Assembly (NCBI GenBank): GCA_964452775.1
Contig: CAYVQP010000014.1
Span: 1-64,000 of the forward strand
Direction: 5' to 3'
From: JACKCB01 sp964452775
GTDB lineage: Bacteria; Chloroflexota; Anaerolineae; Promineifilales; Promineifilaceae
DNA: 64,000 bases
Positions 25,627-34,506 of the stretch are shown here, in pieces. How positions within the stretch are numbered: position 1 is the first letter of the stretch; every line of letters starts with the position of its first letter. The translations under genes and the position numbers were made by a program. The notes beneath the pieces were generated by a model. It searched no databases. It saw nothing but the letters and a program-made list of their open reading frames with translations, and was not told the origin of the DNA.

Positions 25627-25635
25627 TGGTACAAT
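25627..25635 (+). promoter_or_regulatory. Extended -10 of prmC, leaderless arrangement
   Basis: TGGTACAAT ends 7 nt before the prmC ATG (25643), so the transcript should start at or within a base or two of the start codon. No Shine-Dalgarno is present. Confidence 0.6.
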
Positions 25636-25642
25636 CTGCCGG

Positions 25643-26521
25643 ATGACCATAAAGGACGGCGCGTTGGGCGAGGATACTCTCCCCACCATTCGGGAATCAA
25701 GCGTCTGGGCCGGCAATGGGCTTACCCATAGCCCCAGCCCGGCGCTGGACGCTCGACTGTTGCTGCAACACCTGTTGGGCGTGAACCACGCTTACCTCAT
25801 TGCGCACAGCGACGAAAAGCTGTCGCCGGCACAATGGGAGACGTATCAATCACTGGTAGCGCGCGCCCGGCAGGGTGAACCCGTTCCTTACATCGTTGGG
25901 CACACCGACTTCTACGGGCGCACATTTGCCGTCACGCCGGCGGTGCTCATCCCGCGCCCGGAGACAGAAGAGCTGGCCGCGCTCGCTATTGAATGGGCGC
26001 GCACCCGGTCCGGCTGCCACGTTGCGGACATTGGGACAGGCAGCGGCTGCATTGCGGTCACTCTGGCTTGCGAGTTGCCGGCGGCGCAGGTCACTGCAGT
26101 AGATATCTCCGAGGAAGCGCTCGACATTGCGCGCGCCAATGCCGGCCGGCACAACGTGGCGCAGCGGATCCGCTTCTTGCAGGGCGACCTGCTCGCCCCC
26201 CTGACAACTCCGGCGGATCTGATAGTGGCCAACCTGCCCTACATCTCCGACGTCGAGTGGACGACCCTTGAGGATGGGGTAAAATTACACGAGCCTGCCG
26301 GCGCGCTGCGTGGAGGACCCGACGGCCTCGCACTTATCCGGCAACTTTTGCTGCAGGCGATTGCCGGACAGTTAGGCATCCGGGGAGCGATCATGCTGGA
26401 GACCGGCTGGCGGCAAGGGCAGGTTGTGCTGCACCTGGCGAAAACGGTTTTCCCCCAAGCAGAGATATTGTTGCTCAAAGACCTGTCCGGACATGATCGG
26501 ATAGTCAAGATACAGACTTGA
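25643..26521 (+). CDS. prmC: Release factor glutamine N5-methyltransferase, 292 aa
   Basis: It methylates the GGQ glutamine of peptide release factors. A helical N-terminal domain (1-~85) precedes a class I SAM-binding domain. PYIVGHTDFYG, VLIPRPETEEL, DIGTGSG (129-135) and the active-site motif N197-L-P-Y200 are present. The motif is usually NPPY, and the second residue is changed here. The stop overlaps the tsaC reading region, and the prmC-tsaC order is common in bacteria. The start has no ribosome-binding site and lies 7 nt after a -10 box. Confidence 0.92.
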   Translation: MTIKDGALGEDTLPTIRESSVWAGNGLTHSPSPALDARLLLQHLLGVNHAYLIAHSDEKLSPAQWETYQSLVARARQGEPVPYIVGHTDFYGRTFAVTPAVLIPRPETEELAALAIEWARTRSGCHVADIGTGSGCIAVTLACELPAAQVTAVDISEEALDIARANAGRHNVAQRIRFLQGDLLAPLTTPADLIVANLPYISDVEWTTLEDGVKLHEPAGALRGGPDGLALIRQLLLQAIAGQLGIRGAIMLETGWRQGQVVLHLAKTVFPQAEILLLKDLSGHDRIVKIQT

Positions 26522-26526
26522 GTGTG

Positions 26527-27168
26527 ATGATGCCGATGGGGCTGACAGAGCCGCTGATGCAAACAGAACTACTACGCGCCGAGTGGCCGGATGAAATGGC
26601 TCGTGCGGTTAATCATGTTCGTCAGGGCCAGCCGGTGGTCTATCCAACCGATACCCTCTATGGTATCGGTGTGGACCCATTTCAGGCGCAGGCGCTGGAG
26701 AGGCTTTTTCGCGTCAAGCGACGACCAATCAGCAAGGGTATTCCCGTGCTACTGAGCGATAACGAGGTGCTGGAACGGGTGGCGATCGATATTCCACCGC
26801 TAGCATGGTCGTTGATCGCCCGCTTCTGGCCCGGGCCCGTGACATTGATCGTCCCCCGGCATCCGGCGCTGCCCGCCAATCTGTCGCCGGATGATAATGT
26901 GGCCGTGCGCATCCCGGACCATGCGATCAGCCGGGCGTTCATCCGCCTTTGCGGCGGCGCTCTGGCGACCAGCAGCGCGAATCACTCCGAAGAGCCGCCG
27001 GCCATGAACGCGGCCGAGGCCATGGCGGCCTTCGCGGGCGAGATCCCGGCCGTGTTGAACGGCGGCCCGGTCACTTATGGCCAATCGTCCACCATTGTAG
27101 ATTGCACGGTAGAACCGGCGCGGATATTGCGCGCCGGGCCAATTACGGCGGAAGTGTTGTTCGCATGA
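26527..27168 (+). CDS. tsaC: L-threonylcarbamoyladenylate synthase, ~213 aa
   Basis: It makes threonylcarbamoyl-AMP for the tRNA t6A modification. Sua5/YciO/YrdC fold features are VVYPTDTLYGIGVD, RLFRVKRRPISKGIPVLL, WPGPVTLIVP, VAVRIPDH and ATSSANHS. Length is normal for the short TsaC form. The exact start is uncertain (ATG at 26527, 26530, 26536 or 26557); all lie within 40 bp of the prmC stop. The stop overlaps the next gene by ATGA at 27165-27168. Confidence 0.92.
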   Translation: MMPMGLTEPLMQTELLRAEWPDEMARAVNHVRQGQPVVYPTDTLYGIGVDPFQAQALERLFRVKRRPISKGIPVLLSDNEVLERVAIDIPPLAWSLIARFWPGPVTLIVPRHPALPANLSPDDNVAVRIPDHAISRAFIRLCGGALATSSANHSEEPPAMNAAEAMAAFAGEIPAVLNGGPVTYGQSSTIVDCTVEPARILRAGPITAEVLFA

Positions 27169-27761
27169 CCGATATCCTGCCGCTCATCCTTTTTGTCGCC
27201 GCCGGTCTGCTCCTGGCCTTGTTCACCTATCGCGGTATTCGCCGGGGCGGGGCGCGCTTCTACACGCTGGAGCGAGAGGCGATATTGCGCCGGGCGATGT
27301 TAACCTTGGGGTTAGCTGTGGTGGCCTTTCTGGCGGCTATCGGCTTCCTGCTATACGAACGGCAGCAAAGCCAGGTGGAAATGGCGGTGCTCTCCGGCGC
27401 AACCGTCGAGGGTGTGGCCACAATGACCCCGACCCTGTCCAGTCTGCCCCCAACAGAGACGGCCACGCCCACCATCGATCCCAACCTGCCTTCGCCGACC
27501 GCCACTGCCCGCATTTGCCGGGCGGTGGTGCGCGGCACAGCCGGCAGCGGCCTGAACCTGCGCGATGCGCCCGGCGGGACCGAAGTGGAGACTCTGCAAG
27601 AAGAATCAATCCTGACGCTGCTGAACGATGAAGCGCCGGTAGAATCCGGCGGCTTTACCTGGCTAAGAGTGCGCACCGTCGCCCTGAACGAGGGTTGGGT
27701 GGCGCTGGAGTTCCTGTTCATCAGCGATGAGGAGTGCCTGACGCAGGTGCAGCTGCCCTGA
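27165..27761 (+). CDS. Membrane-anchored bacterial SH3-domain protein, 198 aa
   Basis: Two N-terminal membrane helices (~5-22 and ~43-64) precede a Thr/Pro linker (TPTLSSLPPTETATPTID) and a C-terminal SH3_3-type domain (~105-198) with GSGLNLRDAPGG, WLRVRT and GWVALEF, a fold that usually binds peptidoglycan or surface ligands. The ATG overlaps the tsaC stop (ATGA) and the stop overlaps the next ATG (TGATG), so it is tightly coupled into the operon leading to the glycosyltransferases. The true gene is much shorter than the longest open frame here. Confidence 0.75.
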   Translation: MTDILPLILFVAAGLLLALFTYRGIRRGGARFYTLEREAILRRAMLTLGLAVVAFLAAIGFLLYERQQSQVEMAVLSGATVEGVATMTPTLSSLPPTETATPTIDPNLPSPTATARICRAVVRGTAGSGLNLRDAPGGTEVETLQEESILTLLNDEAPVESGGFTWLRVRTVALNEGWVALEFLFISDEECLTQVQLP

Positions 27762-28879
27762 TGCGAATCGGTATAGACGCCAGCCGGGCCGCTGTTCGAC
27801 TGCGAACCGGCACCGAGGCTTATGCGTATCACCTGATTAACGAGCTGATCGCCCTGACCGCAGACACTCCGCACCAGCTGGCCCTCTACTTCAACGGCGA
27901 GCCGGCCCCGGACCTGTTTCCCAGCTGCCCGCATGTGCGACAATATGCGCTACGCTTGCCTTATCTGTGGACGCACCTGCGGCTGGCGGCGCATTTGCAG
28001 TTGCACCCGCCGGATGTCTTTCTGACGCCGGCTCACGTGATCCCGCTCACTTATTACAGACCCAGCGTGGCGACCATCCATGATCTGGGCTACGATTATT
28101 TCCCGGCGGCGCACACTCGCCGGCAGCTTGCCTACCTGCGCTGGAGCACCCGCCATAATGGGCGGCGCAGCCGGCGCGTCGCCGCCGATTCGGCGGCCAC
28201 CAAGCAGGACCTGATGCAACGCTACGGCATAGCAGGCGAGAAGATTATGGTAATCTATCCGGGGTTTGACGCCGGCTCATTTTCGCCGGCAGACCCGACC
28301 CGCCAGGCGAGCGCGCGGCAGAAGTATCATTTGGACGCGCCCTATCTGCTTTACCTGGGCACCCTGCAGCCGCGCAAGAACCTCGTCCGGCTGGTGCAGG
28401 CATATGCGGCCAGCGGCGTCCGGCAGCAACTGGTATTGGCCGGGCAGCACGGCTGGCTGGCCGAGGCCATCATGGCGGAGATCGCTCGCCAGCCGGAGGA
28501 GGTCCGCGCACGCATTGGGCTGCCCGGCTTCGTAAATGAGGAGGATAAGGTCGCGCTCATTACCGGCGCGACAGCGCTGCTCTTTCCCTCGCTGTATGAG
28601 GGCTTCGGCTTCCCGGTGTTGGAGGCGCAGGCCTGCGGCGTGCCCGTCGTCTGCTCCGATAACAGTTCATTGCCGGAGGTGGCCGGGGAGGCGGCGCTGT
28701 TCGTTCAGGCAGAGGACAGCGCCGGCATCAGCGACGCCATCCGCCGGATCGTGGCGGATCAACCGCTGCGAGCACGGCTGATTGAGGCCGGCCGGCAGAA
28801 CGTCGGCCGCTTTTCCTGGCAGAAGGCCGGCCGGGAAATGTTGTCGCTGTTGGAAACGGCTGCCCGAGAGGGCAATTGA
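27761..28879 (+). CDS. Glycosyltransferase family 4, 372 aa
   Basis: GT-B fold. The N-terminal domain starts MRIGIDASRAAVRLRTGTEAYA. The C-terminal domain carries YLLYLGTLQPRKNLVRLVQAY, LYEGFGFPVLEAQACGVPVV and NSSLPEVAGEAALF, with the E-x7-E motif of retaining GT4 enzymes. The start codon overlaps the previous stop (TGATG) and the stop overlaps the next start (TTGA). The sugar donor and acceptor are unknown. It belongs to a cell-surface glycan group with the WecB-like enzyme and epimerase downstream. Confidence 0.9.
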   Translation: MRIGIDASRAAVRLRTGTEAYAYHLINELIALTADTPHQLALYFNGEPAPDLFPSCPHVRQYALRLPYLWTHLRLAAHLQLHPPDVFLTPAHVIPLTYYRPSVATIHDLGYDYFPAAHTRRQLAYLRWSTRHNGRRSRRVAADSAATKQDLMQRYGIAGEKIMVIYPGFDAGSFSPADPTRQASARQKYHLDAPYLLYLGTLQPRKNLVRLVQAYAASGVRQQLVLAGQHGWLAEAIMAEIARQPEEVRARIGLPGFVNEEDKVALITGATALLFPSLYEGFGFPVLEAQACGVPVVCSDNSSLPEVAGEAALFVQAEDSAGISDAIRRIVADQPLRARLIEAGRQNVGRFSWQKAGREMLSLLETAAREGN

Positions 28880-29634
28880 GCGCTTCGTCTCTCGATTCCA
28901 TCACCGTGCTCGGGATTCCTGTGCACAAGGTGACCATGAGCGAAACGGTAGCCACAATTGCCGCCTTTATGGATGAGCCGCGCCTGCACCAGGTGGCAAC
29001 GGTTAATCCTGAGTTCGTCATGCGCGCTCAGCGGGATGGCGAATTTCGCCGTATATTACAGGATGCCGATCTGTGCATTGCCGACGGCGTGGGCATCTTG
29101 CTGGCGGCCAAACGGTATCGGCGACCGTTGCCGGAGCGCGTGCCCGGCTCAGAGTTGATCTATCACCTGGCTGAGCGAGCAGCGCAAGCCGGCTGGCGAC
29201 TCTTTCTGCTGGGGGCTGCTCCCGGCGTGGCCGGCGAGGCGGCGCAGATATTGCAAGGTCGTTTTCCGGGTTTGAACATTGTGGGCGCGCATGCCGGTTC
29301 GCCGGCGATTGATGAGAACCACGAAATTGTGGCGATGATCAACGGCAGCCGGGCGGAGATGCTCTGGGTGGCCTATGGCGCGCCCGGGCAGGACAAATGG
29401 ATAGCGCGCAACCGGCGCATGCTGCCGACCGTGCGCGTGGCTATTGGCGTGGGCGGGTCGCTTGATTTCATCACCGGCCGGATCCAGCGCGCGCCCGCCG
29501 GCTATCAAAAGCTGGGGCTGGAATGGCTATACCGGCTGCGTCGTGAGCCGTGGCGTTGGCGGCGGATGCTGGCCTTGCCGCAATTTGCTGTGCGGGTATT
29601 TCTGTCGGGGGGTGACAGTCACTTTCTGAAGTGA
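28876..29634 (+). CDS. WecB/TagA/CpsF-family glycosyltransferase (GT26), 252 aa
   Basis: Family motifs are VTMSETVATI, QVATVNPEFVMRAQRD, CIADGVGILLAAK (with the catalytic Asp), PGSELIYHL, LGAAPGVAGEAA, WVAYGAPGQDKWI and AIGVGGSLDFITGRIQRAP. Such enzymes add N-acetylmannosaminuronic acid or similar to lipid-linked sugars. The TTG start at 28876 overlaps the GT4 stop (TTGA). The C-terminal basic/aromatic appendage, LEWLYRLRREPWRWRR, is typical and mediates membrane association. Confidence 0.92.
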   Translation: MSASSLDSITVLGIPVHKVTMSETVATIAAFMDEPRLHQVATVNPEFVMRAQRDGEFRRILQDADLCIADGVGILLAAKRYRRPLPERVPGSELIYHLAERAAQAGWRLFLLGAAPGVAGEAAQILQGRFPGLNIVGAHAGSPAIDENHEIVAMINGSRAEMLWVAYGAPGQDKWIARNRRMLPTVRVAIGVGGSLDFITGRIQRAPAGYQKLGLEWLYRLRREPWRWRRMLALPQFAVRVFLSGGDSHFLK

Positions 29635-29665
29635 CTGTTACCTGTGATCAAGTGGAGAGCAATCC

Positions 29666-30613
29666 ATGCGAGTTCTGATTACAGGTTCCAGTGGTCAAAT
29701 CGGCACCAATCTGGCGATGAGCCTGATTGCCGATGGTCATTACGTCTACGGGATAGACATACGCCCGAATAGCTGGACGACCCAGATTGAGACCTTGCTG
29801 CAAGACCTCAGCGTGCCGTATCGGGATTTCAAGGGCGGCATCGGTTATGCCGCCTTCCCGCCTGACCTGGACGTGGTGGTCCACTTCGCCGCCCATGCCA
29901 AAGTGCACGAGTTGGTGGAGCAGCCGGATCGGGCGCTGGAGAATATCACCATGACCTACAACGTGCTGGAGTATTGCCGGCATAACCGGTTGCCGCTTAT
30001 CTTCAGCAGTTCGCGTGAGGTCTATGGGGACATCCACCGCTATATCACGGAAGAGTCTTACGCCGACTTTGCCTTTACCGAAAGTCCCTATTCGGCCAGC
30101 AAGATCTCCGGCGAGGCCCTGATCTACTCCTACGCGCAATGTTATGGTCTGCGTTACCTGGTTTTCCGCTTCAGCAATGTCTACGGCCGGTATGATAACG
30201 ACCTGGAGCGCATGGAGCGGGTCATCCCGCTATTCATCCGCAAGCTGAGCGCCGGCGAGACCATAACAGTCTACGGTCGAGAGAAGGTGTTGGACTTCAC
30301 CTACGTGGACGATTGCATAGCCGGCGTACGCAGCGGTATTGACCTGCTCGTCTCCGGCAAGGAGGCCAACCAGACCATCAACCTTGCTTACGGGCAGGGG
30401 AATACGCTTGTCTCCCTGGCCGAGTACATCGGCGAGGCGCTGGGTGTGCAGCCTCGGATAGAGATCGCGCCTTCGCGGGTTGGCGAGGTGACGCACTACG
30501 TCGCCAATGTGGGTAAGGCGCGGGCGCTGCTCAACTATTCGCCAAAGACGCCGTTGCGCGAAGGCATCGAAAGGGCAGTCGCCTGGTCCGTAGAATGGTG
30601 GGCGAAACACTGA
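29666..30613 (+). CDS. NAD-dependent epimerase/dehydratase (extended SDR), 315 aa
   Basis: Rossmann motif GSSGQIG near residue 7, catalytic SSS...REVYGD and YSASK (Tyr-x3-Lys), and later RFSNVYGRYDND and VLDFTYVDDC are seen. It acts on a nucleotide sugar. The exact reaction is not evident; GDP- or UDP-sugar 4-epimerase/dehydratase relatives are closest. It follows the WecB-like gene by 31 bp, with GAGAGC before the ATG, and is the last gene of the group before repeat A3. Confidence 0.87.
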   Translation: MRVLITGSSGQIGTNLAMSLIADGHYVYGIDIRPNSWTTQIETLLQDLSVPYRDFKGGIGYAAFPPDLDVVVHFAAHAKVHELVEQPDRALENITMTYNVLEYCRHNRLPLIFSSSREVYGDIHRYITEESYADFAFTESPYSASKISGEALIYSYAQCYGLRYLVFRFSNVYGRYDNDLERMERVIPLFIRKLSAGETITVYGREKVLDFTYVDDCIAGVRSGIDLLVSGKEANQTINLAYGQGNTLVSLAEYIGEALGVQPRIEIAPSRVGEVTHYVANVGKARALLNYSPKTPLREGIERAVAWSVEWWAKH

Positions 30614-30638
30614 GTGGTCTGTTGGTTGATTTGGCAGC

Positions 30639-30708
30639 AAACCCCGTAGGTCTTCCTCACGGCCTTATCACCGGGCGAGATCGATATTGAGACCTACGGG
30701 GTTTTTGT
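30639..30708. repeat. Family A palindromic repeat A3, probably acting as a terminator
   Basis: AAACCCCGTAGGTCTT (30639-30654) pairs with AGACCTACGGGGTTT (30690-30704) and is followed by TTTT. It carries CGTAGG where other copies have CGCAGG, with the compensating change in the other arm. Confidence 0.85.
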
Positions 30709-30727
30709 CTAATTTGGGTAGAACTCC

Positions 30728-31602
30728 TTGATTTACATGGATGTCTCCGCGGCGGTGCATAGTCGCGCCGGCCTGGGGCGCTACAGCGAGATATTGGCCG
30801 GCGAGATGGCCCGCCTCCAGCCGCCGGGGGAGCTGGCCCTGTTTCACAACGGCAACGCCGCGGCCCGCTTGCCGGCCGGCTTGCAAGCGCTGCCACATCG
30901 GCGGGTTGGGCTGGGCTATAAACCCTGGCGCATGGCTGTCCTGTTCGGCAACGAGGCCCGGCTGGGTTTCAACCGGCTGTTGCCGGGAGTTGAGTTGTTC
31001 CACAGCACCGAGCATCTACTTATGCCCCTGCGCGGCCGGCCGGTCGTCCTCACCGTGCACGACCTGATTTACAAACTCTTCCCGGCCTACCACAAACGAC
31101 TGAACCTGTGGTACTTGAATCGGGCCATGCCCCTCTACTGCCGGCGAGCAGAGGCGATCATCGCCGTTTCACAGGCCACCAGGCATGATGTCGTCAGGCA
31201 TTATGGGGTGGCGCCGGATAAGATCACGGTCGTCTACGAGGCGGCGGCGGCCCACTTCCGGCCACCCGCGCAGGAGGACGTTGGCCGGGTGAAGAGCCGG
31301 TATGGCTTACCGGAGCAATTCCTACTGCATTTGGGCACGATCGAGCCGCGCAAGAACCTGGAGCGCCTGCTGGCGGCGCTGCAACATCTGCGACAGGAGT
31401 TCCCGCAGTTACAACTGCTGTTGGCCGGCGCGCGCGGCTGGCTCTATGATGCTTTCTTTGCCCGAATTGAACAGGAAGGGATGACAGACGCCGTGCATGC
31501 CCTGGGTTGGGTGCCGGACGAGGATTTGCCGGCGATCATTGCCGCGAGCAGCCTGGCGGTGCAACCCAGCCTATACGAGGGCTTCGGCCTGCCTCTGCTG
31601 GA
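30728..31602 (+). CDS. Glycosyltransferase family 4, 3' end lost in assembly gap (>=291 aa)
   Basis: GT-B fold. It begins IYMDVSAAVHSRAGLGRYS, includes LTVHDLIYKLFP, LHLGTIEPRKNLERLLAAL and LQPSLYEGFGLPLL, and is cut by the run of Ns just before the usual E-x7-E second Glu. TTG 30728 is chosen because the first beta-strand would be lost if ATG 30737 were used. About 70-80 residues are expected to be missing. The open frame running through the Ns into the next gene is an artefact of the gap. Confidence 0.85.
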
Positions 31603-31702
31603 NNNNNNNNNNNNNNNNNNNNNNNNNNNNNNNNNNNNNNNNNNNNNNNNNNNNNNNNNNNNNNNNNNNNNNNNNNNNNNNNNNNNNNNNNNNNNNNNNN
31701 NN
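31603..31702. other. 100-N scaffold gap of unknown true size
   Basis: Exactly 100 N characters. The upstream sequence ends inside a GT4 domain and the downstream sequence begins near the N-terminus of a DUF2723 membrane protein, so at least the GT4 C-terminus is missing. Confidence 0.99.
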
Positions 31703-34138
31703 TTGACCAGCCGGCGTTCGCTTGCCCGGCTCATTCCCGCCTTTCTGCTGCTGGTTCCCCTGCTGTACCTGGCGACGATGGCCCGCACGCTGGTGCTGGG
31801 CGACCCAACGGAATACACGCTGGTCGCCAACGTGCTGGGCATCGCCCATCCGCCGGGCTACGCCTTCATGACCCTGTTGGGCAAGCTGTTCCAGAGCGTC
31901 GTCCCAATCGGCGATATCCCCTGGCGCATGCACTTGCTGGCTGTCGTCGCCGCAACCATCGCGGCGATCGCGGTATATGGGGTCGTGCGGGCGCTTTCGA
32001 CGACCGCTCCGGCCAGCGGACTATCCGATAACTGGAGCCGGCTGGCGGCGCTCTTTGCCGCCCTGCTGACGGCGCTGGCGACCGATTTCTGGCAACACGC
32101 CATTCATGCCAATCCGCACATCATCACGGCAACTTTTCTGGCGGTGAACCTGTTCCTGCTGACCCGCTGGTGGCAGGTGCAGGTTGCCGGGCCGGGGGGT
32201 GACGAGCCGCGATTTTTCGGGCGCCGGCATCGCTGGCTGTTTGCCTTTGGCTTCTCCGCCGGGTTGGGCGTTACCCATCATCCGCTGACCCTCTTTGCCT
32301 TTCCCGCCTACGCTCTCTTTGTGTTGCTGGTGCGCCCGGCCATCTGGCGAGATTGGCGCACGCTGGCGACCATGCTCGGCTGCGCGCTTCTCGGTCTGGC
32401 GACATGGCTCTACTTCCCCTTGCGCAGCAGCATGTCCCCGCCGTTTGGGCCGGACACGCTGAATACCCTGGACGGCTTTCTGAGCCACGTCCTGGCTCGC
32501 GGCCTCTCGGAAAGCCTACCATTCTTTCAGCCAGCTGACCAACCGGGCCGCCTGACCGTCTTCTGGACGTTGCTGCGCTTGCAATATAGCCTGCCGGCGA
32601 TTGCCCTGGCTACCCTCGGCCTGGCCTGGCTGTGGGGCCGTCGCACGCCGTCGCTGCGCCCTCACTTCTGGCTCTTTTCCGTCGCTTTCCTGGGCCAATA
32701 CCTCTTTGTGATCAGCCTGCGCGCACAGGACATCATGGCCTATTTGCTTGGTCCCTTTCTGCTGGTGGGGCTGCTTGCCGGCGCCGGCTTCTACGGCCTG
32801 CTCGGCTGGGCAAGGCAGCGCCTGGGATTGGACTCCCGGCTGCTGACCCTCTTGGCCGGCGGGCTTTTCCTGTTGGGTCCCGTGTTGCAGATTGCCCGCA
32901 ACCTGCCGCGCATCTCCCTGGCGGCCTACGACGAAGGGGAGCGTTATGTGGCGCAGGTATTTGACTACTTTGCCGGCAGCGGCGAGGGCGCGGTGTTGCT
33001 GAACGATTGGGAGCATATGACGCCGCTCTGGTACACGCAACTCGTTGAAGGGCGATGGCCAGACCAGACAGATGTGCGGCCTGAGTTTGTCTCTACCGAT
33101 CTGCCCTGGCTGGAAAGCGTCTATCAATTTCTGCCCGGCGGGCCGGTCTATCTCAGCGGTTACCGGCCTGAGATTGTGCGTGCGGGCTTTCGCCTGCGGC
33201 CGCGCGGCCCGTTCTACCAGGTAATCGAGCCGGGCGATTCGACGATCCCGCCTGAGCTTACCATGCTGCCGGCCGGCGACGAGAGCGCGACCGGGCCGCG
33301 GATCGTGGCCTACGAGCTACCGGAGAAACAGGTGTCTGCCGGCGCATATGTCCCCCTTACTCTGGCGATGAGCGCGCCGGAAGCAACGAGTGATTACTAC
33401 GCGCCGGTGCTGACCGTGGGCGATCCGGCGGCCGGCGGGCTGACATTCGCCTTCACAACTGACAGTCACTTGACAACGCCGCTCTGGCAGCCGGGTGAGG
33501 TAATTGTCGAGCGTTTTGATTTCGCCCTGCCGCATAACTTGCCTGCCGGCGACTATCCGCTGTCCGTGCAATTGAAGAACCTGAGCACAGACAGCCTGAG
33601 CGGCGAGCCGCTCCCGCTGGGAACGCTGGCGGTCTCGGCGCAGGAGTTCGCGGTGGATACCAGCCGGCTGCTGGCAAACTTCCGCCAACGAGTTGGACTG
33701 CTCTCCGCGTCTGCGCGAAACGGTTGGGAGCGCCGGGTCGCGCCCTGGTCTGAGGATGACCCGCTGCCGGCTCAGCCCGGCGACACCATCCACATACTGT
33801 TGCAGTGGCTGAGCCTGGCCCCGGCGGAAGAGAGTTACACGGTCTTCGTGCATCTGATCGACCCGGCCAACGTGCCGCATGCTGCCCTGGACTACACGCC
33901 GCTCGGCGGCTCCACCCCGACGCATCTCTGGTTCCCAAAGTGGTTGCCGAATCAGACGATGCTTGATCCCTACCGGTTGGTGTTGGACCCGAACTTGCCG
34001 CCGGGGCTGTATTACATCGAAGTGGGGTTGTACGAGATGACCGGCGGGCGCAGGCTGCACATTAGCGACGCCGCCGGCAACGTGTCGGCTGATCGCTACA
34101 TCCTGGGGCCGGTGCTGGTAACAGCATCTGACAAGTAG
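31703..34138 (+). CDS. DUF2723 membrane glycosyltransferase-like protein, start near the gap, ~811 aa
   Basis: The first helix ends in DPTEYTLVANVLGIAHPPGYAFMTLLGKLF, the conserved N-terminal block of DUF2723 proteins (Asp/Glu plus HPPG), thought to be GT-C type glycosyltransferases. About ten further membrane helices follow up to ~residue 400, then a hydrophilic C-terminal half with beta-rich domains (LNDWEHMTPLWYTQ, YTVFVHLIDPANVPHAALDYTP). Because conserved sequence begins within ~25 residues, little is missing; TTG 31703 may be the start or the start may be in the gap. It is part of the surface glycan region. Confidence 0.8.
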   Translation: MTSRRSLARLIPAFLLLVPLLYLATMARTLVLGDPTEYTLVANVLGIAHPPGYAFMTLLGKLFQSVVPIGDIPWRMHLLAVVAATIAAIAVYGVVRALSTTAPASGLSDNWSRLAALFAALLTALATDFWQHAIHANPHIITATFLAVNLFLLTRWWQVQVAGPGGDEPRFFGRRHRWLFAFGFSAGLGVTHHPLTLFAFPAYALFVLLVRPAIWRDWRTLATMLGCALLGLATWLYFPLRSSMSPPFGPDTLNTLDGFLSHVLARGLSESLPFFQPADQPGRLTVFWTLLRLQYSLPAIALATLGLAWLWGRRTPSLRPHFWLFSVAFLGQYLFVISLRAQDIMAYLLGPFLLVGLLAGAGFYGLLGWARQRLGLDSRLLTLLAGGLFLLGPVLQIARNLPRISLAAYDEGERYVAQVFDYFAGSGEGAVLLNDWEHMTPLWYTQLVEGRWPDQTDVRPEFVSTDLPWLESVYQFLPGGPVYLSGYRPEIVRAGFRLRPRGPFYQVIEPGDSTIPPELTMLPAGDESATGPRIVAYELPEKQVSAGAYVPLTLAMSAPEATSDYYAPVLTVGDPAAGGLTFAFTTDSHLTTPLWQPGEVIVERFDFALPHNLPAGDYPLSVQLKNLSTDSLSGEPLPLGTLAVSAQEFAVDTSRLLANFRQRVGLLSASARNGWERRVAPWSEDDPLPAQPGDTIHILLQWLSLAPAEESYTVFVHLIDPANVPHAALDYTPLGGSTPTHLWFPKWLPNQTMLDPYRLVLDPNLPPGLYYIEVGLYEMTGGRRLHISDAAGNVSADRYILGPVLVTASDK

Positions 34139-34164
34139 CGGGTCATCTCGCCAAATCGCTACAG

Positions 34165-34228
34165 AAACCCCGCAGGTCTTGCCGCGTAAACTCATTCTGT
34201 GTAGTAGCTGGAAAGACCTGCGGGGTTT
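34165..34228. repeat. Family A palindromic repeat A4
   Basis: AAACCCCGCAGGTCTT (34165-34180) pairs perfectly with AAGACCTGCGGGGTTT (34213-34228). The loop is unrelated to other copies. It lies 26 bp after the DUF2723 stop in the 368-bp gap 34139-34506, which contains no gene that I can support. Confidence 0.85.
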
Positions 34229-34252
34229 GAACTGTAGGGCTACTAGAAAGCG

Positions 34253-34290
34253 TTCGGCCTCAGCCTAGGAGGGGGGAGGCTGAGGCCGAA
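34253..34290. terminator. Strong bidirectional hairpin
   Basis: TTCGGCCTCAGCCT (34253-34266) and AGGCTGAGGCCGAA (34277-34290) form a perfect 14-bp stem around a G-rich loop. No T-run follows (CAAATC), so it may act as a transcription barrier or mRNA stabiliser between the DUF2723 gene and convergent ruvC. Confidence 0.55.
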
Positions 34291-34425
34291 TCAAATCTTT
34301 GGCGACTTCATTTACTAGGATAACCGTACTATCTTAGTCCAGGCTGAACCAGGGATGAGCGGATCCTGATGTGCGCATGAGCAGTAGCTAATCCAGGGAT
34401 AAGCGCCAGTTAAGTGGAGCGCTGA

Positions 34426-34491
34426 AGACCCCGTAGGTATCAGGTGCGATCTCGCCGGAGGCTATGGCTGCGGAGGTAACCTACGGGGTCT
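34426..34491. repeat. Family A-like palindromic repeat A5 (CGTAGG variant)
   Basis: AGACCCCGTAGGT (34426-34438) pairs with ACCTACGGGGTCT (34479-34491), ending 15 bp after the ruvC stop codon. Short arms of this variant recur at 45205-45242. Confidence 0.8.
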
Positions 34492-34506
34492 GTTACGAAG
34501 AACCGG

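Noticed and set aside
26949..27164. Longer reading of the SH3-domain gene overlapping tsaC
   Set aside because: It would overlap the well-defined tsaC reading frame by over 200 bp; the ATGA overlap at 27165 gives a normal membrane protein start.
30728..34138. A single 1136-residue glycosyltransferase-DUF2723 fusion protein
   Set aside because: The frame passes through 100 Ns; each side belongs to a different complete family, so the join is an artefact.
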